A stretch of DNA of 64,000 nt. Origin: Musa acuminata AAA Group. Lineage: Eukaryota; Streptophyta; Magnoliopsida; Zingiberales; Musaceae. This document shows positions 1-12,800 of the stretch, in pieces. Below the pieces are notes generated by a model. It did no database searches. It worked only from the letters and a program-made list of their open reading frames with translations, and was not told the DNA's origin. Made by a program: the position numbers and the translations under genes. The DNA lies in the NCBI RefSeq assembly GCF_036884655.1, contig NC_088344.1:34643501-34707500 (forward strand). Direction: 5' to 3'. How positions within the stretch are numbered: the stretch's first letter is position 1; every line of letters starts with the position of its first letter.

Positions 1-893
1 CAACTTTAGTTCTAGTGTTGCAAAAAATGATCAGGGTGTAGGCGATCACAGCACCACACCAGACAGCTTTATGTTTAGATATCAGGAAATATGCAACAAT
101 TAATACAACCCAAGAAGTAGATTAAGATGTTCCAATTAATACAAATTCCTGCATTTTGTAGGTAGAGTGTGTGACTTTCACAAATTCCTTTCGAAGCTTC
201 ACCTATATCATCAAAAGACAAACTTTTTATATTCTTTTCAACAGTTGGTAAATCCTTGCCCTTAGTAAACAAAGAGGCAATCTCAGTGACTGGAACAATT
301 TAGTCACCCCAGTCACAACCAACCCACCCCTCATGTACTTGTTTGACTCATTAATGAAATAAGCTTGCTAGCATGCAAACCTTGCTGTTTTGCATTAAAA
401 AAAAAGAAATGGTGACAACTGACTTCAAAGATGAGAATCAACAACTATGGATGACCCGAGGATCACCACAACAGTAATCTCATCAAATCACCTATCAAGG
501 GCTTACTAAGGGAAAGACAAAGTAAGAGTACACAATTGAAGATGTAGCAACATATGTTGGTGAGGTCTCCACTAATTGTGTTTCAACAAAATACAAGTTC
601 AAAGGTACAAAGAACTAAGAAGAGTGGTGATTAATCACAAAGGCCGGAACCACATTGCAAACTCAAGTTCAATTCAACTTTGAATTTCATCTAGCTTGGT
701 TTCATTCGATTTAGGTGGTAAAACAAACAACATAATTGATTTTGTTAAAAAATTGTGGAAACCCAAGCCGAATTGAATACACCACTGAACAGGATCAGTC
801 CATTAAGTTCAAGAAAATTGCAAAAGAGAAGATAGACAACTGCAGATGTTGACATAATGTATGAAGTAGCAAACAATAAAAGAATATGCTTAC
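1..893 (-). other. CTR9 intron 17 (continues beyond window)
   Basis: A donor AAA|GTAAGC follows the exon ending ELYTK at 894. The expected next CTR9 segment (VLTQ... and the following TPR) is not found in any frame down to position 1, so this stretch is intron and the next exon lies outside the window. A 65-residue antisense reading frame at 75-272 matches nothing in the family. I see no repeat or RNA gene here. Confidence 0.7.
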
Positions 894-3800
894 TTTGGTG
901 TACAGCTCCTTAGCCTTTTCAAGATGGGTTGCTTCCAACTTGGGACCTCTTTTCTCATTACGTATAGCTGCAAAGTAGTTCCAATTTCCCTAGAAAAAGT
1001 ATCAAAAGGATAAAAAGAACATCAAAAGAATAAATCCTACTTATAGAGATTCAAGGTAAACAATATGGAGACCAATGCACAGTGTGCCTCCAAGCTAAAC
1101 TCCACAAAATAGTATAGATGAGAAACATACGCACCAAGGCAAGAGTAGCATAGGAATCTTTTCCATCAGTCGCATCTTTAGCAGCACGGAATGTGTCTTT
1201 TGCCTTAACCCAGTCATCAATCTTAAGTTCCAGGTCACCAAGCATAGATAGAGCATTGGGGCATTTGTCATCTACTTTGAGAGCATCAGTTATCTACAAA
1301 TAAAGCATAAGTTACTTGGCTTAGCCCTATAAGAATAAAAAGAAGCTATGTTGATGTTATACCAATTCAATGCTTAGTTGGATGTTGTTTCGTGCTATTG
1401 CCATGGCAGTCAGTCTCAAATAAGCATCAACATAGTCCGGATACTGAATGGAAAAGAGACAGATTAGTGTGCATGACAAAATTATATAAGCACATTGAAA
1501 GTAGTTCCATGGAGTAAAACGTAGCCAAATTATAATAGACACGAATTCACAATGACCATTTTTTAGCAATAACCAGAAAATAGATACCCAATGAATCACT
1601 TAGAACTTCCACATCATGCATTATAGTTTCAGAAGAAACAAAAGACATGATCTAAACTTGCTAGATAGATGAATAGTGGCACTTCTTATCAATTGCTAAA
1701 AGATGAAATAAAGCCTTCAAAGTAGCAACATGTCCAATTATAAGGCAAATTATTTAAAGGCATGTCAGATGGTGTCTGAAACACAAGATATACACTTGTA
1801 TAAGAATGTGGCATCTTCTAATAAAACAAGAATGGCAGTACGAACTAACATCCCCCCACTGTTCTAGTTCAGCACAAGACCAGAGCCATGGATGCACATA
1901 TTTTGTTCTATGACCATGGCACAGTATAAGACACCCATGCACCTTGGCAGCAAGATACCATGCTGGCTTACATTGAATTGACATCAAATCCTAAAGTAGG
2001 CAAGAAAAGAACTAGAAAAAATTGTGAGGCTAGTTGGTGGCTAAAAACTATACCATAACCAAGGATGGAGGAAGTAGAGATTTGGAAAAGTATACATAAC
2101 TTGGGAATGTCTACCTGACCTTTCATGCACCCATCTCACCCCTCTATAGCATAAGAGGACTAAATTTTAAAAGCAAAAAAGAATGCAATCACATATAAGT
2201 TTTCTTTATTGAAAGTACAGTCAAGTGAGAAATATTAAATCTCATGTATTTCTCTCTCGATATCTGATTTAACCAAGGTTCACAATTTTTTGAATCGATA
2301 ACTTCAATCAGGCTCGAACCAGTACCTACCAGATTTTTTCAAAAAAAAAAACCTAAAAAAAGATAGAGAAAAAAAATTGTTGAATTCATAGTTCGCCTTA
2401 CCGGTCCATATCGGTGTATCGATCAGCTATTGGTTCGGTACATACCGAGCTATACTGAGCATACCGACAGATAGTACATGGGAGCGTACCAATGTACTGC
2501 CTATACCAATCCTCCTATCGGACCAGTACATACCGCTCATACCAAGTGGAACGTTATGGTATGGTGAACCTTGCTTGAACGTTACTCCGTAGTCCATATA
2601 GTGCTAGGCTATTGGACCGGTAAATACCACACATACTGAACCGTTCCAGATGATATTGCAAAACTTGGTTTTAAAGTAAGTTTTGAGATTATCTTTTGCA
2701 AGTATCGGTTAGGGTTGAGGCTGAAGACATCAGGACTACTACAGCCACGTGCAAGACTCGTATTTTTAAGATACAGAACTCAACAGTAATAGAATGCATT
2801 TATGGAGTGACAACCCCTCGCACACCTTCAAGAGCAATCCAACACTATGATGCTTCTGTCTTGCTCTTAAACGCTTCCGCATCTGACCCCCCTTCCCATG
2901 TGTCTGCCATGCCATCTCTCTATAAGACTCGGGTGATAGGACAACAAAGCACCTATCTGTAAAGATCAGGTGGGATACTGCCTCCAATTTGTGTGGACCC
3001 GAAGCACCTGTCTGTCACCACTAGTGGGTTAGGTTGATGCTAAAAAATAGAGGGAACAGAAGCTATGATCGAAGGGGAGTACTGTATATTTTCCCAGACT
3101 AATTAGGCTTTAGCTTTTAGAACAAACTAAAGAGAGTCAGCTTGCTAGACCCAAAAACATGTCAAGGCTGCTATCTTCTATTCTATTAATTTTTTATGCA
3201 ATTCTCCAAAATTATTTTTAATCTAGTTTTCCTTATATAAATTCTTTGGACACATCTAATGTACCTTAATTGAAGTAGCACCAATTAGGAAGTGTTCTCC
3301 AGACAAACAAGCTGGTCCAGACCCCTTTTAAAATGTAATCTTGATAAGGATCATTTCGTGTGCCAACTACTAAAGCTCATAAATCTAACTGGTATTTTGA
3401 AACCTTGGTTAGAGGATATACTTCATAACTTCATATCATGATAAATGATTACTTAACAAGCATCTCAAACCTATTAAGCATAATAGAAAGTTTTTTAGAT
3501 AAAAATGACAATGTAGATAATGTAGCAAGGTCTCTTAAGAAGGTTGCACTATCTTAAATTCATACAGATGGCATAAAGATCCACATATATGAAAATAAAG
3601 TTCCTGCAAATAAATTCCTAATTTTTTTAAGAAGTTAAATACTTCAAGAAAGTAGGAAGTATCAAGGTGCCCACCATATCCAACAAGTAATCTACAAGTA
3701 TAATTTGAAGAATCCACATTTTATAACTAAAAACATCAGATAAGTAATACATAAATTAGTGCTTAAAGCAACCTAGGCTGGACACATCACAATCGTTGTG

Positions 3801-6800
3801 GAAAATTATATCTTAGTAATGATTTCAATGATGAGCCACACCAGTCACTTTTCTCCATCTCGAAAGGTCGATGATGAACTTTAGTACGTGTCTTTCACTT
3901 AATCAAATAATTGAAATAGTTGCAAGTACTTTGATGCACTTTCACTCAGAAAGCACCAGCAAAAAACTAACAATGTTACTTTTAAAAAGGCCAATGGCTA
4001 GATGCACTGAAAGGGATGAAGGCACAGACCTTGAACAAAATTAGCCGGTACATATTGCTTGCCTTCTCAGTGTCATTTACTTGTTCAAGTAGTCTGGCAT
4101 AGTTGAAAAGTGTGGTGACTTTATTCCAAGGCAATTCAATGCATGACCCATCTTCTTCGAGCTGATGAAATAGACTAAAATCCTTGTACTGGAAAGAGTA
4201 GTAGGCACTGCGGTCTATACTCCTAGTCAAAAATGAAAGCCATATGGCATCGCTCAATGCTTCCTTAAAAGTTTGTTCAGCCAACTGAGGAAGTAGGAAA
4301 AAAAAAAAGAGAACTTCTGCTTCATATATGAATAACCAGTGACTCAGTGAAAAAATCTAGCCTAAATTTTAAAATAATAGGATATTTTTTTGGTTACATA
4401 TAAAACACCAAATAATTTCTCTTATAACAAATTGACAAAAAGAAAGAAGAAGATGAGACTCTTTTAACAAACCTCAAATTCTCCCTTTTCAAAGTATAGA
4501 ACTCCAATATTGTTCATTAACTCTATTGGTACTTCTTGCCCTCCTTTCTTGATGAGGTTGCGAGCCTGTGATATCATGACAGTTCAAAATGAAAACACCT
4601 GATCAGCATTCAAAACTGAGATAGAAAAACTCTTGTAGTGAGCAGAAAATGCATAACTGCATGAGTTCTCTGACTAATGTAAATGCTAATTGCACAATCA
4701 GAAGATTGTTATGAATAAGTATGACAAAGCAATACGAGGAAATGGTATGATATCTCCAAAGCTACAAGGTTGACAAGATCCTAAACTGTACTAGCGAAAT
4801 CATAAATTAGGTTTAGATAATATTAAGCTGAGATTTCACCACATACACAATGAACACAGGAAGGAATCATTACACAACCTGAGAATTTATGTAAAGGACT
4901 AAAAGAGAACATGTAATGTATTAATGCTAGCAATGGAATCATAATCAGCAGTAGGAGAAAATCTGTAAAGGGTAGCCGTGAGCAAGTTTAAGATGTTGCC
5001 TGTGTCCAGCAGATGTAAGCCAATATGTTATTTTACAAGGTGACTGCTGAAAGCTCTTTCAGTAAATAACTAACATATGCCCAAAACCAGACAAGGCATG
5101 TCCTGAATACACTTGGCATACCATATTAGTTACTTGTCATCACAAGTATAGTACATAGGGTCTAAATGACAGGAAGTGAATGGTTCTTGAGTTTCGCATA
5201 TTTGAATACCTAGCGAGTATTATTTATATATTTATATAAAGTCAAAGAAACTCCAATTTTCAAGAAGCAAATCCAATTATTATTTGGATCTAAGCAGCCT
5301 GAAGTTATTAAATGAAACCTGAAGAAAGAAAATTCTGAAATCAATAAGGTAGAAGAATTTGCATTAATGAGCTTGTAATTTCCTAGACACATTTAAAAAT
5401 GCAGAAACTAAGACCAGATAACAAAGATGAAAGTTAATAAAAGAACTAGGACCAAATAAATGAAGATGACAGTTAAGGAAAAAAGACAATGTTTTCCATG
5501 TCAAAAAAAATGACAAACAGCATAAGTTCAGTATAATAAATCAAGATGGCAGGTTTAATTTCATAATATATTTTATTTGTGTTCACAAGGATGTCATTGC
5601 CCTCTTAACCCATGGCCAACCGATTTCACACGTATCTGAGTCCTTAGACCAGTTCCAGCCAACTGAAGCCACATGCTCAACTATAGTTTAAACGATATTC
5701 CCACTAGACCACTTTTAAGAACATTAACTACGGGACTTTGATTACACCTTCAAACGAAATTGCAAGATATACATTATGGGCCTATCACATGGTTATGTCA
5801 TGCTTATTTCATAATTATGGCCAAATAATTATGCAAGAAGAAAGCTCATACAGTTTTGAACACATCCAGCGCAGCCCCAGCATCTGATGATATCAACAGC
5901 TCACCAAGTTCTGTGAATGCCTGCAACCACCTTTACTTAATGCAATGACTACAAAGTTGTATGACAAAAAACTGCTTAACAAGAAATAAGAAGCATGCAC
6001 TAAAAAAGCATCATTAAATGCAAAAGAATGCGAAAGATTATCTTCATAATGTGTATAACTGTAATTAGAGGTAGTCTCCCTTTGCATGACACAGTGCCAT
6101 GTGCTGGAACCATGCTAGCATGTGTCGGCATGATCAGCATGTCAGATACTTGACTCATGATCTAAATGCAACTTGATTTTGGTCATTACAAATTTAATAA
6201 GTAATGTTATTTACAAAGTCAACAAACAGTAGCAGAGCAAAGAAGCTATTTAATCTATAATAATCACTACTCAAGAAATTAACTGCACAGGAAATAGGCT
6301 ACCAAGAAATGTTCAAAGGTCAACAAAAGAAGTGATCAAAAGAAGACCAGTACATTGGGTTGGGACTTATCATGATGAAATCAAAGATAAACCATCAAAC
6401 AGATAATTATATAGAGTTGCACAAATTGGATGTACCACAGAATCTTTTGGGTCAATTCTGGTAGCCTTACGGAATGTCTCTACCGCTTTGTCAATCTCAC
6501 CAAGCTGGGAATATATATGTCCGACAGCCTGTAAATATAAGGAAAATGTAACTGCTAAGAATTATGACCAAAATTCTACTCTTAAACAAGAAAGAACAAC
6601 AATTTTAAGCCTAAGCTATCGTTAGTTTGCAATGTCACTCACCTTTAGACTTTCACAATTTTCAGGATGAACCTCCAAAACCTTTTCAAAGCTTAAAAGT
6701 GAACTTTTAAAGTCTCCTAGCTTTAGCTGAACTTGACCAAGACCTATTCCAATGAATCAAGCATATTACAAATACCATGACAGATAAAAAGAATGAAAAA

Positions 6801-9800
6801 ATCACAAAAGCATAGTACAAAATAGATGAACAATTGCATGAAAAAATGTTGAAGATTGTTATAAAATTAGTATGATTTATTTTTTATATCCATAGCCACA
6901 ATGCAGCTTGAAATTAAGCAACATAAACAGTTAGTCTGACACATTTTTTAACAGGATGAGACTTGTCCTACTTGAAAGCATCTTTGTCCCAGTATCAGGG
7001 GTCCACCTTAAGTGCTTCTCAAGGACAGTTGGAATGGCAAGATGGCATAATCTGCTGGCAACTGCCACTAGACCTGAAAGCTTGGATAGGATTTCAGTAA
7101 TTACTGATTTTTCCCCTTGTGCTTGCCTTTTAGACTACTGATCTTTATATATGCATATACTTGTTCATGTATGAACTTATATTAACAGAGTAGGCACTTC
7201 ACTGCTTTAATTATGTGCTTAAATGTATGAAAGATTTTCTTGTTACACATTTACAGTAGGTAACTGAACACTGGACACAACTGTCATTTGCAGGATTAGC
7301 TTTAGGATAAGTCTTATGATACTAAATAAAGCCTTAAAAAAGCATCAATGTGTACCTCTTTTAGTCTGATTCCTTAGAATATTCTACTGATCTAATAAAC
7401 ACAATTTATTTTCAACAATTTCACCATCCAAGTTGACCTTTAAATGCATTTGTCACACATTTGCACTAAGTTACTTGTACATAGTTGTCGTGTGTAGAAT
7501 CAGCTAATTCTACTCCATTTTGCTTTAGAAACAGATCTATTAATAAATAAGACCTTAAATAAACATTAACAGATGCTCCTCTTTGACTAATTCTTATGAT
7601 ATGCTACCAGTTATCCATCTTGTTTAGGTATGCATAACTTCTACACAAGTTACAACATACCCCAACTACATCTTGTTTAGGTATGCATAATTCTTATGAG
7701 TTGGACAAAAGGTGGCCCAATGCACGAGGTTCCCATTGATGCATGATCTGGGAGACCAGTGTAAAATTAAATATGTGAGCAATGTTGCTGTTTTGTTAAC
7801 TTGAATCCTAGTTACCCAGATCACAACTGAGAAGCTTTACTATGGTGCCAAATTGCCAATTATAATTCAAAAATCATATTGAGAATATTAACGATTTAGA
7901 AATAAGAGAGAATAAAGTAACATCATGCGTGAAATATATTTTAATACTTATCAAAAATTTCAAATCATATTATAAAAGTATGAAACACATTTTAAACAAT
8001 TAAAAAAATTAATTAATAATATTTTATCACTATTTGTTATTTATACTAATCTAAAGTTCAAAGTACATATTAAAAGCTCAGAACAAATTTAAACATTTTA
8101 TAAATGACTTCTTTCATGAAAACACACAATATATATGTATCAATTATACAAATTTTATAAATCACCCCAAAAGAACTTTCTCAACTTCATAAGCAAAATA
8201 ATATGCGGGACTTCATATTTTTTAAAAGAGTCATATCCTTGGTACTTTATCTAGACCAGGGACCATGAAACTCCGCATATCCAGGTCTCGCAGTTCATTG
8301 ACAATCCTAGGGTGGAATGATAGGCTTGCAGCTGGAGTGAACTATAATCCCATTTTAGGCAAGGACTTGTTTTGAAGACTCTTATTTGTGAAATCTACTG
8401 TTAGATGTGATCCAACAGTAGTAAAAACTGTATATGAAATACACATTACATACCTACATAAAATATAACAGTACGCAGATCAGGTCATTGCCAAACCAAA
8501 TTGAACGCAGAAAGTATGATTTGAATCATCAAACCAGATCATGATCTAAATCTGATCAGTTCTGGTCAAATTTGATCCATTGCCAGCCCTAAGGTGATAC
8601 ACCAGTGAATCATTAGAACTGAGATGTCTCACTTTTTGAACCAAAACACAACAAGATGCTCCCTGATAGTTGTTCAGACCTTTGCAACTTCACTTTTAAT
8701 ATATTATTATTACCCACTTGACAATATCACCTAAATGAACAACAGTGTCATGGTCTCGAGTCTTGACCATACTGGTTGGTAACTTGGTATAGTCCGGTTT
8801 ACTTTAAGATGAACAGCCGTAGGGAAGTAGGTAGTTACATACCATAATATGGCAAAACAAATTCTTGTGGTTTACTGGTTTCTTTGACAGATGCCATGTA
8901 GTACCGCAATGCCTTCTCAAAATCCCCCTGCACAGGCAATTGTAAGACAATGTTCACTTGGTCCCCAAAAAGACTACTCAAATAAAAGACTGAGATGCAG
9001 AGTTAGTAATAATAATAATCAATAGTTAAACTAGAAAACGTTGATCAAAAGTTCATCACAAGATAATCATAGCTGTTGCACCTTGCTGTGGTATGATCTT
9101 GCCAGGTTGTAGTAAGAATGTGCCTTCATCAATCCATGGCTACTCACAGCCAGAGCAGTCTCAGTTAACTGTTCAACCAGAAAATGCTGACCAGTAAAAA
9201 AGAAGTGATTGGCTAAACAATTGAGGGCCATTGGACAATAAGGATGAATCTCAAAAGCTCCTTGCATTTTCTCCATTCCTTTTTTAATACCATGAGCTGT
9301 AATTAACAAATACGAAAAAAGAATTACATGTGATCCAGAATCTGAGCTTGGGTAATACAATTTTTTCTAATAATAGAAACCTCTCTATAATATATGTACG
9401 TAATGGAAATATGATATGATTACTGAAGTACGGATAATTCACCTTCATTGGTTTGCAAATCCATTACTCCAAGAGCTACTAAAGCTTCAACATTATCTGG
9501 ATCCAACTGCAAATTTCAGGGAGTAAAAGAATATATAAGATGGGAGACAAAGATTACATCAACATATGTAAACCATTGATGCAGATTTGCCTGAAGAACT
9601 CGCTGAAAAGCCTGTCGAGCTTTTTCAAACTGACCAAGTTTGTAGCGGCAAAAGCCAATACCAAGTCTCACAGAGGCTGGACAACTTGGATTTATTTGCA
9701 ATGCTCTCTGACCAATGTTAAAACAAGTTAATAGAATATTCCAAAGAAAAAATTAGAAACAACACATCAACATCAATGAAACATTTATTTTTTTGGAAAT

Positions 9801-12800
9801 GACATGTATTACACAAAAGAAATGAACCTTATAAAACTCTAAAGAGCTCCGGTATGAATCCATGGCTTTTTTGTAATGTTCTTCTCTCTCTGCAATATTG
9901 AAATCAACACAAGCCTGAAGAGAGGAAATTCTATATTTAGACTGCTGTAATCAACAAACATGTCCAGTAAGATAATAGTTTCAGCAAGCAAAAAAATGTG
10001 TCTCAATACATTAGTTGGCGGATAAGCAGAACAACAAAGATCTGCAAAGATTAATACAATTAAGAATGATTCACATAAGCATATCAAACAAATGGTGGCA
10101 AACTCTCATCACGGTAGTAAAATTGATTTAGTTAAAAGTAAAGGGAAGAACAGCAGTCAAACAACTTGTATACGTGTATAACTTCCATCTCTATCCCCTC
10201 TTTGGCACTTGAAATGTACCTTATAGATTAGCAGCAGTCACGATAAAATTAATTACATGGTATTTGACTTTCCCCTAATACTAGCAGTATTTTATGATAT
10301 GCATAACAAATTGGTGCCATAAAATGTTATAGTTCCCTTATTCTGTGTGACCACTATGTTAATTGGTTGAACACACAAGGACGATGTTATATTCAACCCA
10401 CAGCTCCACATAATCTCAAACTAAATGTGTACATTAGTTGCAACACATAAACTGATTTACAACCTTGAAATTATCATAGACCAGCTAAGAATCATGATCA
10501 CTCGTTTTGAAACATAGACATCACAAAAAGAATATTCAAGAAAATGGCATCTGACTCCAGGATTGTCACCTTGTATGCCCGTATAACACTTGCAGCTAGA
10601 CAGATTGGTATGTACCAATTGACACAGTATAACACAATTTCTATCCCAACCAGTGCAAGCCAATCGTATGTCAAAAGGTATGCAGCACTAACACCACCCT
10701 TGATGTGACAAAGAATCCAATAAAAGCACCTAAACAGATGGGAAACTTCCTCATCGTGGTCAACTGACTCACTTCTTTTCACTTGATTTTCAATGTGATA
10801 TTTTATTGTTTCGAATCACTCACTATGGTTATGACAACTTTGACTCAAAATCCAATACTTTCTAAGACACTTCCTGTGGTCTATAATGTAAGTGCCAAAT
10901 GCAGAAACACAAATAGAACGTCTTTTTATTCGACTCAACCTAGTTAAATTCCAAGTCACATTTGGAGGTTATTGAATGCGTCACAAGATTATGCTCTTTG
11001 CAATATTATATAGTAACAGTAGATTTATTATAATGGGAGAGTTCTTAGCATTGCTCCAGAAATAAACATGTAAAGGTACATAAGCATAGCCAAGAAGAAG
11101 AAAACAAACTCCATTTACAACAACATACCTAAAATAGCCTAGATACATTTTGAAAATTACAACAACATACCTAAAATAACCAATAAATAGATTCTAAGAA
11201 GGCAGAATGTATAAGCTATTTAGGCAAAAGAGATGACTTAGTAAATATCAAGGAGACTATTCTTGAGCTCTGTCTAGAAGCAACCAAGGAAAATTTTGAA
11301 GCAGACATCCCCAAATGCATAGGCGAGAACCATTACAAAACATCTTAATGCTTATAATCTAAAAATTAATGAGACACACCATCCTGGAAGGTTACTAACA
11401 CAGCTAAGGGATATATCTTACAATTCAAGGTAGCCAATATGAAGATGCACTTTATACATCCATCCATATAAGCATCAATACACCAAAAAATACAAACACA
11501 ACCTGACAGACACATACTAAAAGGTGCAGCAAAAAAGAGGCTAGTAAAATAACTATAGAAATGACCATTGTCCGTATCAAACTATCTGAAGACATACAGT
11601 ATAAGAGCTGGACCCCTCATATACAAAAAACATGATGTTGCTATTGTAACGTCCCCACTCTCAATTTTTTAATTAAAGCTCCACGATTCTAGTGACACCA
11701 ATAAAACAACTTCAACATGAACCTCAACAAATCAGGATGCGAATCGGACGTTCAAGAACTTGATACACCAAAAACAGAACACCTTCAAGATAAACCTCAC
11801 ACCAGATCGGGATGCTAAGCAGACACTTAAGATCTTGATTATTGCTATTTGTACAAACAAGCTCGATGCTCCTCTAGGTGTGTCCTATGCATCATGATAT
11901 ATACCACTTCATGTTTGACGTTAGGTTGAAAAAATTGGTAATATTATATTTCTCAAAAACAATTCTAGATGGTCTGCAACATATAAACTAACATTCAGAG
12001 AATGGATACAACTTAACTCTGAAAATATGTAAGCCTAACTTTGAAACATGAATAAACAGCGAAGTCTTTACAAGATATGAGGACCTTTACTTTCGAACTG
12101 GAATTGAATTTCTCTCTTTATTAGACTCATACAAGGAAAAGAAATACCTTTATTCGTGAACAACTAGGTATTACTTCGATAGAGGATAAGATGAGATAAA
12201 ATTGTTTAAGATGGTATGGGCATATGTCTAGGAGACTTCCGAATGCAATAGTTAGAAGCAATGAAATGATTAATGTTGGTAGTATGAGGAGAAATAGAGG
12301 AAGACCTATAAAAACTTTAATAGAAACTATGAATAAAGATTTAAGTACTCTGAACTTAACTAAACATATGGCTTTTTACAGATCTCAATTGCGACAAAAG
12401 ATCCATGTAGCCGACCTCAAATAGTTGGGATTTACGGCTTTGCTATTGTTTTGGTTTTTGTTGTCTTAGACCCATACATAATTTCACATCTGCTATTGGT
12501 AAAACAAGAGCTAGAAATTTTTTTTACATATTCATTGACTGCATTATAATAAAGCTTAATGAAGTGGCCCTTGATATTCCTATTATTGAAAGATATTATC
12601 AATAACATATCACTGAAGTTCATTGGTTAAATGGCGTGTTTGAGTTCAATAGTAAGGTTGCTCCTTTGTGACCAAAATGACCAACTATCTCAGTTTAATA
12701 GTAAGTTTAATTCAGGGAAGTAATATTTCCGTTTTTAGGGTTGAGGTTCCATATGTTAACTCTTCCCACATCCTACATTCGTGAAAGCGTCATGCAGTGG

